Source of the DNA: JBBDNV01 sp040877415
GTDB lineage: Bacteria > Planctomycetota > Planctomycetia > Pirellulales > PALSA-1355
Direction of reading: 5' to 3'
Assembly: GCA_040877415.1 (NCBI GenBank)
Contig: JBBDNV010000102.1
Coordinates: forward strand, 31,762-95,761
DNA: 64,000 nt
Part shown: one piece after another, positions 41,818 through 50,550 of the stretch
Position numbering within the stretch: position 1 is the stretch's first letter
Layout: each line of letters starts with the position of its first letter
The notes under the pieces: model-generated
What the model was told of the DNA's origin: nothing
Seen by the model: the letters and a program-made list of their open reading frames with translations, nothing else
Databases searched by the model: none
Made by a program: the position numbers and the translations under genes

Positions 41818-43395
41818 TCAGCCGCTTGAAGCAGCTGTTTTCGGCGCGGACGTTTTTGTGCGCCTTTGTACTTCTGTGTCGTCGACACGTTCTAAAGGAG
41901 TCTCCGCGGGCCCTGCGATAACCTTTCCGGTGCAATCGAACCGAGAGCCGTGGCAAGGGCAATCCCAACTGCTCTCGGCTTGATTCCAGTGGACGATGCA
42001 GCCGAGATGCGTGCATACGGCCGACAGCACGGTGGCTCGGCCATCGGCATCGCGATAGGCAGCGACTCGTTTCCCGTCCAATTTCAAGATCTTGCCTTCA
42101 CCGCGATTCAGGCTCTTCAGCGATTTTCCTTCGCTGGCCGTGACACGGTCTTTGATCATGTAGTAGGGATAATCCAGATTCTCGCTGAAATAGTTCCAGA
42201 CTCCGCCGCGCACCTGCTTGCGATTTGGATCGAACAGCTTCCGCCACGGGTTCTTACGGCCCACGATGGCGTCGCATATCATCATGCCCGATAGCGTTCC
42301 AAATGTAATTCCATTGCCCGAAAACCCGGTGGCGACGAACTGCCGCTCAGTTGTCTCGCCGATGAGCGGCAGCCCGTCATGGCTTTCGATCACCTGCCCG
42401 GACCAGCGACGATCGACTTTGGCTTCCGGCAAAAAACTGTGCAACGTCTTTTCAAGCTCATCGAAGAAGGTATTCGTGTCCGTGGCCTGTCCCGTCTTAT
42501 GATCGAGCCCACCGAAGACCGCATAGTCTCGCTGTCGCTTGGGATCAATGCGGAGGTAGTAGTAAGGGTCACTCGTATCCCAAAAGGATGCTTCTGGTGC
42601 GAGCTTCTTGGGTAGAGTCGCGCCGATCACATAGCTCGTGTAGGGAGCCAGTTTGGTTTGCAGCAAAGCGGCGCTGGCCACATCGCTCAATCCTGTCAGC
42701 GGCACGTCGGTAGCGATGACGACAACATCGCAAGTGATTATTTGTCCGTTGGCCGTGACTCGAATGGGACCTTCCTTTCCACCGCCCTCGAAGTCCTTGG
42801 CTTCGGTCCGTTCAAAGACGTGGCTGCCGTTGCCCGGAATCCGCGCGACCAGTTCGGCTAGGTACAAGAGGGGATGGAACTTCGCCTGGTTTTCAAAACG
42901 TATGCCTGGGCGTTGGAACAAAGGCACGTGAGAGACGAATTCGGCCGCGAAGCCCAGTTCGCTCGCCAAATCCGCGTCACGCTTCAGTTCTTGGGTCTCG
43001 TCCCTCGAACTATTTATGCTCGCGTGCAGGTAACCTGGAATCCTTACGAACTCACAGGCGATATTCTCCGCCTTGATGATTTCATGGATTTGTTCGATCG
43101 CCGCCATGCCGGCATCCTAAACAGCTTGGGCATGATCGCGTCCAAAGGTCTTGACGAGTTGCTGAGTGCGCAGATCCGTCACGCATGTGAGGTGTGCCGT
43201 CGTATGTCCGGTGTCCGCTTGCGCGCATCGATCCCGTTCGACTAGCGCCACCGTCCGCCCCGTTTTCTTCAACAGATACGCGGCGCTAATCCCCGTCATT
43301 CCCCCGCCGACTACAAGCACGTCAACCTTGAGTGCTTCCCGCAAGGGTAAGAAGCGGGGCAGCCGAGCCTTTTTCCAGTGAGAGAGAGTTGCCAT
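41818..43395 (-). pseudogene. FAD-dependent oxidoreductase with C-terminal Rieske domain, in-frame stop
   Basis: From ATG 43395 the N-terminus shows the FAD fold (VDVLVVGGGMTGISAAYLL, then VALVERDR). At 43117-43119 a TAG interrupts HAQAV-stop-DAGMAAIEQ; the frame continues unbroken to the end, and Trp is the expected residue, so TGG to TAG is likely. The rest includes a DAO-type oxidoreductase domain (GLPLIGETTERQFVATGFSG) and a C-terminal Rieske domain with both ligand pairs (CTHLGC, CPCHGSRFD). The family is a glycine-oxidase-like/Rieske fusion of unknown substrate. Either a recent pseudogene, readthrough, or a sequencing error. Confidence 0.82.
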
Positions 43396-43422
43396 TGGTG
43401 ATGTCCTACCGCGCACGAGTCT

Positions 43423-43773
43423 TTAAGCGATCCGGTATAAGCTAACCAGCAGAAACGTAAGTCCTGTCAGTGCAAGGAGACCATGTCCGAGCACAAGCGG
43501 AATCGGCAAAGGCACGTTCTTCAAATGAAAGATTAGAAAGACGGTGCTCCCGCCAAGAGCCGCCAATACGATCAAGCCCAAGGCAATTTGCGCCATAGGT
43601 GGAATCCCTGGACTCACCACCGCATACGCCAAGAGCGCCACGCCGATCATCGCAATGGCGCCATGTCCGAGTGCAAGCCAAGTCGGTGGTCGCGGCGCAC
43701 CGCTAAGGCGGATTACGACCATTGTCAATCCACCGAGGGCGGCCAGCGCCAACACGATTGCAGATACTGTCAT
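43423..43773 (-). CDS. Four-helix membrane protein, internally duplicated
   Basis: 116 residues of four hydrophobic helices in two similar halves: each has a charged turn, then LALGHGAIAMIGVALLAYAV in the first and LVLGHGLLALTGLTFLLVSL in the second. The L-G-H-G motifs could bind heme or metal, but nothing proves it. No family recognised. It lies 27 bp after the start of the Rieske oxidoreductase gene, on the same strand and upstream of it, so it may share the transcript. A fragment of a near-identical sequence occurs at 40328-40360. Confidence 0.65.
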   Translation of the reverse strand: MTVSAIVLALAALGGLTMVVIRLSGAPRPPTWLALGHGAIAMIGVALLAYAVVSPGIPPMAQIALGLIVLAALGGSTVFLIFHLKNVPLPIPLVLGHGLLALTGLTFLLVSLYRIA

Positions 43774-43910
43774 AGATCGTGCCTACGTCGAATTGCGGCT
43801 TCGGCTCTCGCGACTGACCAACCTGCGACCTTGAACCCCAGTCGACACCTGGCAAACGCTTCGCGAGTCCAATGTCAGGGCAACATGCCCGCTTGCTTCC
43901 ATTAACGGAC

Positions 43911-44180
43911 CTAGTCTTCCGAATCTGAACCGGATAGTTTCACGATCTTGTTGTAGACACCCAGCAGCAGGAACGTAGGAGCCCAATGGGCCACGAAGTT
44001 ACTGGCCTGCGATTTCCCCATCGATTGGAGCGTGAATGACAGCCCGATAGAGCCGAGTGCAGCCCACAAAAAAGTATCTGAAGGAAGCCGGGCAGTTTGA
44101 CTTTCGATTGCTTTAGCGACCATCCCTTCTGCATGCCTTGAATTCCCGACATGCCGCGTTTCTCGTGTGGCGGTAGACAT
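43911..44180 (-). CDS. Small two-helix membrane protein
   Basis: 89 residues from ATG 44180, which has AGGAG eight bases upstream; a TTG six bases earlier is possible. N-terminal half polar; then LWAALGSIGLSFTLQSMG and WAPTFLLLGVYNKIVKL form two short hydrophobic helices. No family recognised. Its leader sequence (44182-44220) is duplicated at 40372-40410. Confidence 0.65.
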   Translation of the reverse strand: MSTATRETRHVGNSRHAEGMVAKAIESQTARLPSDTFLWAALGSIGLSFTLQSMGKSQASNFVAHWAPTFLLLGVYNKIVKLSGSDSED

Positions 44181-44833
44181 GACCAATTCTCCTGTTTGAG
44201 TTGAGCTATCGGTTGCGACGAGTTGAACGAGAAGAGGAGGCAGTGAACATCTCCTTGCAGTCCACCGCTCGGTGCGCGTGCCAATGGCTCACACCTTAAG
44301 CGATCGTTCTGGTGACAAGCACGAATCGGGGAGCAAAGCGTGTGCCGTCAGGATTCGGGGGTTCAACGGGTCCAAACGGACGTGACGCGTCAGCACGTGG
44401 TCAGTGCAGGCCGTAATTAATGGCAGATGGGTGACCATCGCGAACGCCTAGCGGTCAGCGGCTCCGTTGTTTGCGATCGGCCAGTGTATGGTCGCACACT
44501 GATGCACAACATCGAGCTGGTAACGGGACAATCTCTTTGCCGACCGGGACCTGCGGGATTTCGCCTAACCCTCCAGGCAGTGTCGCCCGCCTCCGCATCT
44601 CGCTCGCGTACCGCAGCCGTGAGCGTATTGATGCCGCCAGTTGCTTGCGAAGAGGCCCAATCGGGACATGTCCCAATTCTGTCGAAGTAAAGCAAAACCG
44701 CGGCGGTTCTGGTCTGAAAGTAACCGCCAAATTCTGGGGTGACGCGGCCCATTGCGCTTGATGTTCGTCGCGATCGATGGCTCCTGTGTGAATGTCCAAA
44801 CGGGACATTCCACCAACGCACAGGAGCCGAACG
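44181..44833. other. Long intergenic region at start of mobility module
   Basis: About 650 bp. The first 40 bp are the leader of the leftward gene. From about 44420 to 44820 several overlapping frames exist on both strands, but none has a recognisable domain, consistent composition or ribosome-binding site, so I annotate none. CAGGAG before 44834 marks the next gene. Confidence 0.5.
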
Positions 44834-45084
44834 ATGAACGCGAACAACGACGAACGGGGCTGCGGGGCGGTCGATCAGGACGCTTTTGAGAAGGTGGTCC
44901 GCACAACCTTTCGCCGGAGGGCGTAGCCACGATCATCGCCTTCCTTCAACCGGCCGCGTTCTACAAGCCAGCCAACGAAGACGCAGTTCGCGGGCTGCAG
45001 CAGGCCGAATGGTTGGCCGACACGCTCACCGAGATGTTGGGGGTCGATGAGGTCAACCGCCTGATGGAAGAGTTGGGTCTGTAA
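44834..45084 (+). pseudogene. Small conserved-looking protein with frameshift
   Basis: ATG 44834 follows CAGGAG. The first frame reads MNANNDERGCGAVDQDAFEK and stops early at 44926; a second frame overlapping near 44910 reads LSPEGVATIIAFLQPAAFYK and GLQQAEWLADTLTEMLGVDE to TAA 45082-45084. Both parts look like coherent protein, so a one-base deletion around 44905-44915 probably split one gene of about 84 residues. Family unknown. It precedes the HARE-HTH gene. Confidence 0.55.
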
Positions 45085-45177
45085 GCCGAAACGCCCTGCG
45101 GGGCGTCGTCCGTGGATGGTTCCACGGGCCTGACGATGGCAGCCACTCCATCGCACACGTTTCCGAGGAGACGAATC

Positions 45178-45516
45178 ATGGCTACGAAGAAAGCCCCCAA
45201 GAAGCCCACCACAACGAAGTCCAAGACCACCAAGGCTAGACCCGCTCCGGCCAAGAAGGCAAAGACCTCGGCCGATGCCAAGCCGAAGAAGCTCAGCGCG
45301 CTGGATGCCGCCGCGCAGGTCCTGGCCGCGTCGAAGGAGCCGCTCAACGCCAAGCAGATGATCGACGCAATGGCTGCGAAGGGATTGTGGACCAGCCCCG
45401 GCGGCAAGACGCCAGCGGCTACTCTCTATTCCGCGATTATCAGGGAGGTCGGAACCAAGGGCAAAGAAGCCCGTTTCAAGAAAATCGATCGCGGCCACTT
45501 CGCCGCCTTCCGGTAG
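45178..45516 (+). CDS. HARE-HTH winged-helix protein with Lys/Pro/Ala-rich tail
   Basis: 112 residues, ATG 45178 after GAGGAG. Residues 1-40 are almost only Lys, Pro, Thr and Ala (MATKKAPKKPTTTKSKTTKA), like a histone H1 tail and probably DNA-binding. Residues 41-112 are a HARE-HTH domain: SALDAAAQVLAASKEPLNAK, QMIDAMAAKGLWTSPGGKTP and ATLYSAIIREVGTKG. The domain occurs in bacterial RNA polymerase delta subunit and eukaryotic ASXL proteins. It could be a nucleoid-associated or regulatory protein of the element. A clear terminator follows. Confidence 0.85.
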   Translation: MATKKAPKKPTTTKSKTTKARPAPAKKAKTSADAKPKKLSALDAAAQVLAASKEPLNAKQMIDAMAAKGLWTSPGGKTPAATLYSAIIREVGTKGKEARFKKIDRGHFAAFR

Positions 45517-45540
45517 CTCCCGTCCGGGGTTCTGCCCCAG

Positions 45541-45570
45541 CGCCCCGCGTTCGCCACGTCGGGGCGTTTT
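45541..45570 (+). terminator. Rho-independent terminator after HARE-HTH gene
   Basis: Stem CGCCCCG (45541-45547) pairs with CGGGGCG (45560-45566) and is followed by TTTT. It lies 25 bp after the stop codon. Confidence 0.85.
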
Positions 45571-45945
45571 GTCGTTGGTGGCGTCCGTGGCCAACGGAGC
45601 CCAAGCGCCGCGACGTGGGCCAACCAGGGCCGCGTGGTGCGTGGAGGCGTGGACGACGAACCCACCGATCCCACGCCTAGACGAATGGCTCGTGCCGTGG
45701 TCAACGTTCCGAGACGGCGAATTCTGTCGGACCGCGATCGTGACGCACGCTCCTCGATCCGGCCCTCGTGTCGGGCGTTTCAATTCGTTCCGCCTCCTGC
45801 CCGGCGAATTTCTCCCAGGGGCTCGGTGGCTGTTGCTGAGGTGGAACCCGGCTGGTGCTCCCGGACGAACATTCCGATCGGGCCTTCCGCCAACGTACGC
45901 AGGCGTCCTGCTGCGCCCTCAAGTGCGTGATCTGATCGTGGAGCT
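45571..45945. other. Intergenic region, no feature supported
   Basis: About 375 bp between convergent genes. Overlapping frames on both strands lack any recognisable domain. No additional repeat or terminator was identified. Confidence 0.45.
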
Positions 45946-46296
45946 TCATGTTGTGTTTCGCTTCAGCCGCTTCAGCGAGCGGATATAGTGACGGCGGCAG
46001 AGACCTTTCGCGCGGGACGGCAAAGAGCAGCCGTCGTGTGTGCATACGGCTGGCCAGTCGTCCCGCCGCTCACGAATCGCGCCATCGACCGGCCTGCCAC
46101 GTCGAGCGCGTCGTGAATGACTGTGACATAGTCCGCCCTCGGAGGCTAGGCGATCGCAGCCGGCGGCTGAGCACAGGCCGCCGAGTTGAGGAGCCAACGG
46201 TGCATCCATGCTCGAACCGCGCTTCGCACGCATGTAATGCGCGTGGCACATCCCGTTGTGCGTCGCAACTCTTTCACAGTAAAGACATTGCTTCAT
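45946..46296 (-). CDS. Small Cys/His-rich protein with three zinc-knuckle-like repeats
   Basis: 116 residues from ATG 46296. Three repeats share the spacing Cys-x2/4-Cys ... GxCHxH plus Arg: CLYCERVATHNGMCHAHYMR, CSAAGCDRLASEGGLCHSHS and CTHDGCSLPSRAKGLCRRHY, each followed by a basic stretch. The pattern suggests three zinc ions and nucleic-acid binding. Similar small proteins occur in phages and integrative elements. It lies beside the prim-pol gene in the mobility module. Function not established. Confidence 0.7.
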   Translation of the reverse strand: MKQCLYCERVATHNGMCHAHYMRAKRGSSMDAPLAPQLGGLCSAAGCDRLASEGGLCHSHSRRARRGRPVDGAIRERRDDWPAVCTHDGCSLPSRAKGLCRRHYIRSLKRLKRNTT

Positions 46297-46705
46297 ATTT
46301 CACCGGACAGACGGACTGTAGGTTGTCCGGCCGCTCTCGCGGTGGGAAACCATGTGTGATGCGCCAGAAAGTACCTAAGCTCCCCCCGGGGGGCATGCTG
46401 GGCTGCATCAACCTTGTCAACGTCAACGGAATCGCCGCTTTCGCGAGTGATGGGCCATTACCGTTGGCAGTTGACTGCGTCGACATGCCGCGACCGTTAT
46501 CCTGGCCGTCAGGTCGTACCCGATTTGCACCATGCGTGAGCGCGGCCGTACTTGCGAGTCTGCGACTCTGCGACTCTATTTTCCCGCCCCTCGCGCGCGA
46601 GGGAGTGAATTTCAAAAGAGTTGAAAAAGGGTAGTGTGTGAACAAATATTCTTACGTGGAATGAAATATGGGCTGGGCCGGAAACAGACTTGCAGACTCG
46701 CAGAG
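46297..46705. other. Repeat-containing noncoding region beside prim-pol gene
   Basis: About 410 bp. It holds a CCCCCCGGGGGG palindrome (46382-46393), a tandem TCTGCGAC repeat (about 46560-46575), the palindrome CTCGCGCGCGAG (46590-46601), an AT-rich block (46640-46675), and the inverted repeat GACTCTGCGA (46564-46573) / TCGCAGAGTC (46698-46707). Palindromes, short tandem repeats and an AT-rich block next to a primase gene could be an element replication origin. No supported gene. Confidence 0.45.
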
Positions 46706-49171
46706 TCACACGTCCGGCACCGCCTCAGTGGCATGAAGCCGCCACACGGCACCGTTTCGGCTGTGCTCGTTTGGGTTCGTGTCGAGGTAGACTCCGCCGA
46801 TCACGCGACGGCGATAGTGCCGCAGCTTATTGCCTACTTGCCGTGCGCCTGGTGGCCTTCCGGGCGGGCAGCCTACCAGGTTCTCCAGGGCGCCGCGCAT
46901 GGCGACGCTGGCATTATCCATGGGCATCTGGTCACGTTGCGGCGGGTAGAGATAGGCCAGCAGGTCGGCCGCGACGATCCCATCCTCGTTCGTGTCGAAT
47001 TGATGCCACGCCCCGATCAATTGTCCAACAGCGTCCATTGTGGAGTTAGACGTTTCCGCCAGTCGCGTGCGTGTGCGGCACGGATCTGACAACCCGACCC
47101 ATACCACGGCTTCACGGACGACACGCGACCACCCCTCGAAGCTGCCAAAGGGCGGGAGATCTTGCCGCGGCCGGCCGGCCCGGAAATACGCCGCCAGGAT
47201 CGTGAGCGCGGCGGTGACCAGGCGGGGCCGATTGGCCTTGATCCAGTCAATCAGCTCTGGATGTCGAAACCCAGTTCGTTCCTCAGGATGCTCCTCGAGC
47301 ACATCGAGGCGAACGTGGATGATTCGTCGCGTGGTGTCGTCGCCGACGATGACGTTGTTTCCCGTGCCGTACCAGACGCTCAGCAGCGGCAGGTCAACCT
47401 GCTGGTTGGTTCCCAGGATGCGATCCTTCCAACGCGTCGTGGTTAGGGCTCGATCCAAGGCATCGTTGCCGAATTTTCCCTCAAGATTGTCCAGCAAGAT
47501 CATGCGATCACCCGCCAGGGCAATGGCCGTGATCTTCTTGCGCATTTCCTCCGACTCGTGCGCGTAGCTGCTGACGGGCATCTCTCCACCAATGACGATT
47601 TGGCCGATGGTCTGGGCCAAAAGACCCTTGCCGGCACCACGAATGTTTGCATCGATCAGAAACAGGGGCGCTGGGCCATCGAAGGCAAACCGGGCGAAGG
47701 GTGTCAGCAAGCCCGCCAGCCACGCGGCGCGATGATCATCGTTCTCGAACCTGAAATCGCACACGACCTCGAGCAAGGCCTCCAGGGCCGCGTGGGCTTC
47801 GTTGATGCTGACGTTGTTCGCTATCGAAGGGAAGCTGCCCGATGGCTCAAAAAGGACACCGGTCTTCCGATCATAGCCAGCCGTCTGCCAGAGCGTGCCG
47901 TCCGGCCGCAGAATCGGCACGTCGGAAATGCCGGCCAAATACCGGATACCGGGCCAATGGGCGCGGGCGTGTACCGCGTTGACAAGCCAGGCTGTCGGGT
48001 GCGTGGGCACTTCGACGATGGCGTCGCCTTGCCGCATGAACTTCGTGAAGGAAGCGAACTTGGTCATCCGTTCGCGGAGTGAGGCCGGCGGGAGCGCCGA
48101 GATAGTGGCCGAGCCGTTCGAGCGAGTAATCCCGTCCTGGGGCTGGGCATCCCGAACCACGCGAACAAGCATCCCGCCGCGCTGGTAGGCTTCGGAATCG
48201 ACAGCGAGTGCCGTAACGGTCTCGCAGACGACGCGGTGTTCTTCGGTATCGATGACGATGGTCGGTCTATCACTCGCCGAATCCACACGCCGGATGACGC
48301 CTCGCTCAGTTTTCTTCTCGGCGTCGCGGATTCTGTCCAGAATCTGCTGGTCGGACCAGTCTTTTGGAAATGGTCTCTGCCTTGCGTATTCTTGAATTGT
48401 TGTAATCGCGTCGACGTCGCAGAGATTGTGCTCGACCGCACGGCAGGCAGCCGCGAAGAGGCGGCTCGAGCCGTCGGTGTGGTCCTCCAATTTCATGCGC
48501 AGCATGGCGTCCAGGCACGCAGCGATGGCATCACCTTTGACCTTTATCTTTGTCCGCGATGCGACCGTGGCGGCTTGTCGGCGCTTCGGGGCCGCACGTT
48601 CGCCCAGCTCGATGCGGACAGCGTTGGCAAGTTGCGCAACCGCCGCCAGTAGACCTACCGGATCAGCAGGGGTTGGGTCCGCCCCCTCGTTTTCCCAAGT
48701 GATCGGCTCGCCGCTCTCGTGTGTGCTGGGCGGAAAGACGGTTTGCGCACCTGTTGAACGTAGCTCGACTATCATTCCGGCCGACTTGCTCTTGTGCTTC
48801 TTGGTCGCAACCGGGGCCGTGGTGCGGTAAAGCCAATGCGAACGTGGCTTGCCCGATCGGCCGAAGACAGCCGGCGTGGGCGGCAAGAACTGGGCAGCCA
48901 GCTCAACAGCTCGCGGATGGTCAAGATCGACATCGATCAGCCAGCCCGAGGGCTCACCCAACAGCACGCCGATATTCTGCGGCTGACCGTTGAAATGTTC
49001 GCCGATCGAATCTGCCGTCAGGCGAAGCTGCTGCCAGTCGATGAAGCCGGGGTTCTTGCTGCGATGGGGTACTGGAATGACGGACCAGCCCCGCTGCGCG
49101 TAACGCTCCGCCGCCAGTCGAGTGACGCTGGCCTGATCGCCTAGACGATCTCCATGGGTCGCATCGTCCAT
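46706..49171 (-). CDS. Prim-pol/helicase replication protein of the island
   Basis: 821 residues from ATG 49171; the frame is open to 49309 but homology starts just after this ATG. Residues ~15-200 are a bifunctional primase/polymerase domain: YAQRGWSVIPVPHRSKNPGF, the catalytic Asp motif LIDVDLDHPRAVE and VFPPSTHESGEPITW. A linker follows, then a helicase-type P-loop domain at about 550-720 with Walker A NIRGAGKGLLAQT and Walker B RMILLDNLEG, then a winged-helix-like tail. This layout is common in phages and integrative elements and would start element replication. It is transcribed away from the integrase. Confidence 0.85.
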   Translation of the reverse strand: MDDATHGDRLGDQASVTRLAAERYAQRGWSVIPVPHRSKNPGFIDWQQLRLTADSIGEHFNGQPQNIGVLLGEPSGWLIDVDLDHPRAVELAAQFLPPTPAVFGRSGKPRSHWLYRTTAPVATKKHKSKSAGMIVELRSTGAQTVFPPSTHESGEPITWENEGADPTPADPVGLLAAVAQLANAVRIELGERAAPKRRQAATVASRTKIKVKGDAIAACLDAMLRMKLEDHTDGSSRLFAAACRAVEHNLCDVDAITTIQEYARQRPFPKDWSDQQILDRIRDAEKKTERGVIRRVDSASDRPTIVIDTEEHRVVCETVTALAVDSEAYQRGGMLVRVVRDAQPQDGITRSNGSATISALPPASLRERMTKFASFTKFMRQGDAIVEVPTHPTAWLVNAVHARAHWPGIRYLAGISDVPILRPDGTLWQTAGYDRKTGVLFEPSGSFPSIANNVSINEAHAALEALLEVVCDFRFENDDHRAAWLAGLLTPFARFAFDGPAPLFLIDANIRGAGKGLLAQTIGQIVIGGEMPVSSYAHESEEMRKKITAIALAGDRMILLDNLEGKFGNDALDRALTTTRWKDRILGTNQQVDLPLLSVWYGTGNNVIVGDDTTRRIIHVRLDVLEEHPEERTGFRHPELIDWIKANRPRLVTAALTILAAYFRAGRPRQDLPPFGSFEGWSRVVREAVVWVGLSDPCRTRTRLAETSNSTMDAVGQLIGAWHQFDTNEDGIVAADLLAYLYPPQRDQMPMDNASVAMRGALENLVGCPPGRPPGARQVGNKLRHYRRRVIGGVYLDTNPNEHSRNGAVWRLHATEAVPDV

Positions 49172-49250
49172 ACAATATGGCTCCCGTTGCTGCAGCCGAA
49201 AGGGGCGGCGTGCGGGCATGGCGGCGCACGCCAAGAGTGGTCGGCTGCGG

Positions 49251-49451
49251 CTACGACCGAGAGATCGTGTTCTGCTCGACAAGGCGCTCGACGTCGGGCC
49301 AGCGGACACGCCGGCTCTTGCCGAGCTTCACGTAGGGCAGCTCGCCGCGGTCCATCATCTGGTAGATCTTGCTGCGGCTGAGACTCAAATGGCGGGCTAC
49401 CTCGGTCACGCGGACCAACTGGGATGCAGGGGAAAACGTCGGAGTGCTCAT
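49251..49451 (-). CDS. Excisionase-type HTH protein
   Basis: 66 residues from ATG 49451. RVTEVARHLSLSRSKIYQMM and DRGELPYVKLGKSRRVRW form a MerR/AlpA-like winged helix of the HTH_17 class found in excisionases. It would bend attachment-site DNA to favour excision or regulate element genes. It lies between the prim-pol gene (same strand, 79 bp downstream) and the divergent integrase operon, a normal place for such a regulator. Confidence 0.85.
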   Translation of the reverse strand: MSTPTFSPASQLVRVTEVARHLSLSRSKIYQMMDRGELPYVKLGKSRRVRWPDVERLVEQNTISRS

Positions 49452-49590
49452 CGGTTCCTTCTCGCAGTTTTAGGGCGTCCTAAGTGCCGTGGCGACCAGC
49501 ACGGCTACCACAAGAATAATTGTATTGAATGCTTCTTGACGTTCAACACAAGTATTCGTAATATATCCGTGTCGTACCAGGAGTACCAAG

Positions 49591-50547
49591 ATGACCAACC
49601 TGATGACGTACGCAGCCGCCCTGAACGGCGAGGGATATGAGTGGGTCGAGCCCGCCGACCGCAAGGGCTACGTGCGGCGCATCCGCCAGCCCTGGAACCC
49701 ACGGGGCGAAAGTACGCCACGGCTGGCGCTAGTTGGCAAACGCCCGGAACTGATGAACCGCAGGGTCGTCCTGCCCACGGAGCAAGATCCGGCGCTATTT
49801 CGCAACTTCACGGCCATGGAGCCGACGCCGGACGAGATCGTCGATTTTGTCAGAAGCCATGGCCCGCTTTGGGGAGAGGAACAGGAACGATTCGAGGAGT
49901 GGGAGTTCGAGATCCGCACGATGCGGTTTCTGATCCAAGTTTGGGATGCGGTGCGGGCTCGCAGGCTGACGGCCGAACTTGCCGAGCACTTCAAAGCCGA
50001 CAAGGACGGCGTCGTTCAATACCCCTTCGGCGACACTGTCCTGGAATACACCCCCTGGATTTGGAAGCGGCAGCGAATCCGCGAGCATTCCGGGGAGGAG
50101 GTTTCTGTCGAAGTCGGAGATTCGGGCGTTGGGCTACGCGGAACGCCGCTACGGGCCGCCCAGTCGTACGTGGTGGAGGCCATCAATACCCGTTTGTCGG
50201 TCCTCGGCGCGCAAACCATGCTGGATTGGCCCGATGGCAAGTACCAGCTCGTAACGCGCCCCAACAATCTGCTGGGGGCGCTCTGGTTCCAGTTCGCCTC
50301 GTCGATCAGCGGCCAAAAGAGCTACCGAGCCTGCGAGGTCTGCGGCCGGGCGATGGAGATGTCGCCCGATGTGAACCGGGCCGACCGGCGGTACTGCTCG
50401 GACGCGTGCCGAAGCCGGGCTCTGCGCCGCCGCCAGAAGCAGGCCACAGAGATGCGGGTATCTGGAAAGACACTTCGGGAGATCGCCAAGGCAACAGGAT
50501 CGGATATGGCCACCATCAAGAAATGGCTTGCTGACCGGGAGGAATAA
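49591..50547 (+). CDS. Zinc-finger/HTH protein encoded with integrase
   Basis: 318 residues, ATG 49591 with AGGAG upstream. The first ~220 residues are mixed alpha/beta with no motif I recognise. Near residue 245 a zinc ribbon appears (CEVCGRAMEMSPDVNRADRR then YCSDACRSRALRRRQK), similar to CGNR-type fingers, followed by a small HTH (GKTLREIAKATGSDMATIKK). It ends 3 bp before the integrase start, so the two are co-translated. It may be a regulator or an accessory recombination factor. Function inferred from context only. Confidence 0.65.
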   Translation: MTNLMTYAAALNGEGYEWVEPADRKGYVRRIRQPWNPRGESTPRLALVGKRPELMNRRVVLPTEQDPALFRNFTAMEPTPDEIVDFVRSHGPLWGEEQERFEEWEFEIRTMRFLIQVWDAVRARRLTAELAEHFKADKDGVVQYPFGDTVLEYTPWIWKRQRIREHSGEEVSVEVGDSGVGLRGTPLRAAQSYVVEAINTRLSVLGAQTMLDWPDGKYQLVTRPNNLLGALWFQFASSISGQKSYRACEVCGRAMEMSPDVNRADRRYCSDACRSRALRRRQKQATEMRVSGKTLREIAKATGSDMATIKKWLADREE

Positions 50548-50550
50548 GGA

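Noticed and set aside
44417..44847. Several overlapping frames on both strands before 44834
   Set aside because: Mutually overlapping, no domain or ribosome-binding site; GC-rich DNA gives such frames by chance.
46382..46393. CCCCCCGGGGGG as a terminator
   Set aside because: No loop and no T run follows on either strand.
46274..46645. 123-codon minus-strand frame upstream of the zinc-repeat gene
   Set aside because: Covers a palindrome- and repeat-rich stretch, has low-complexity translation and no domain.
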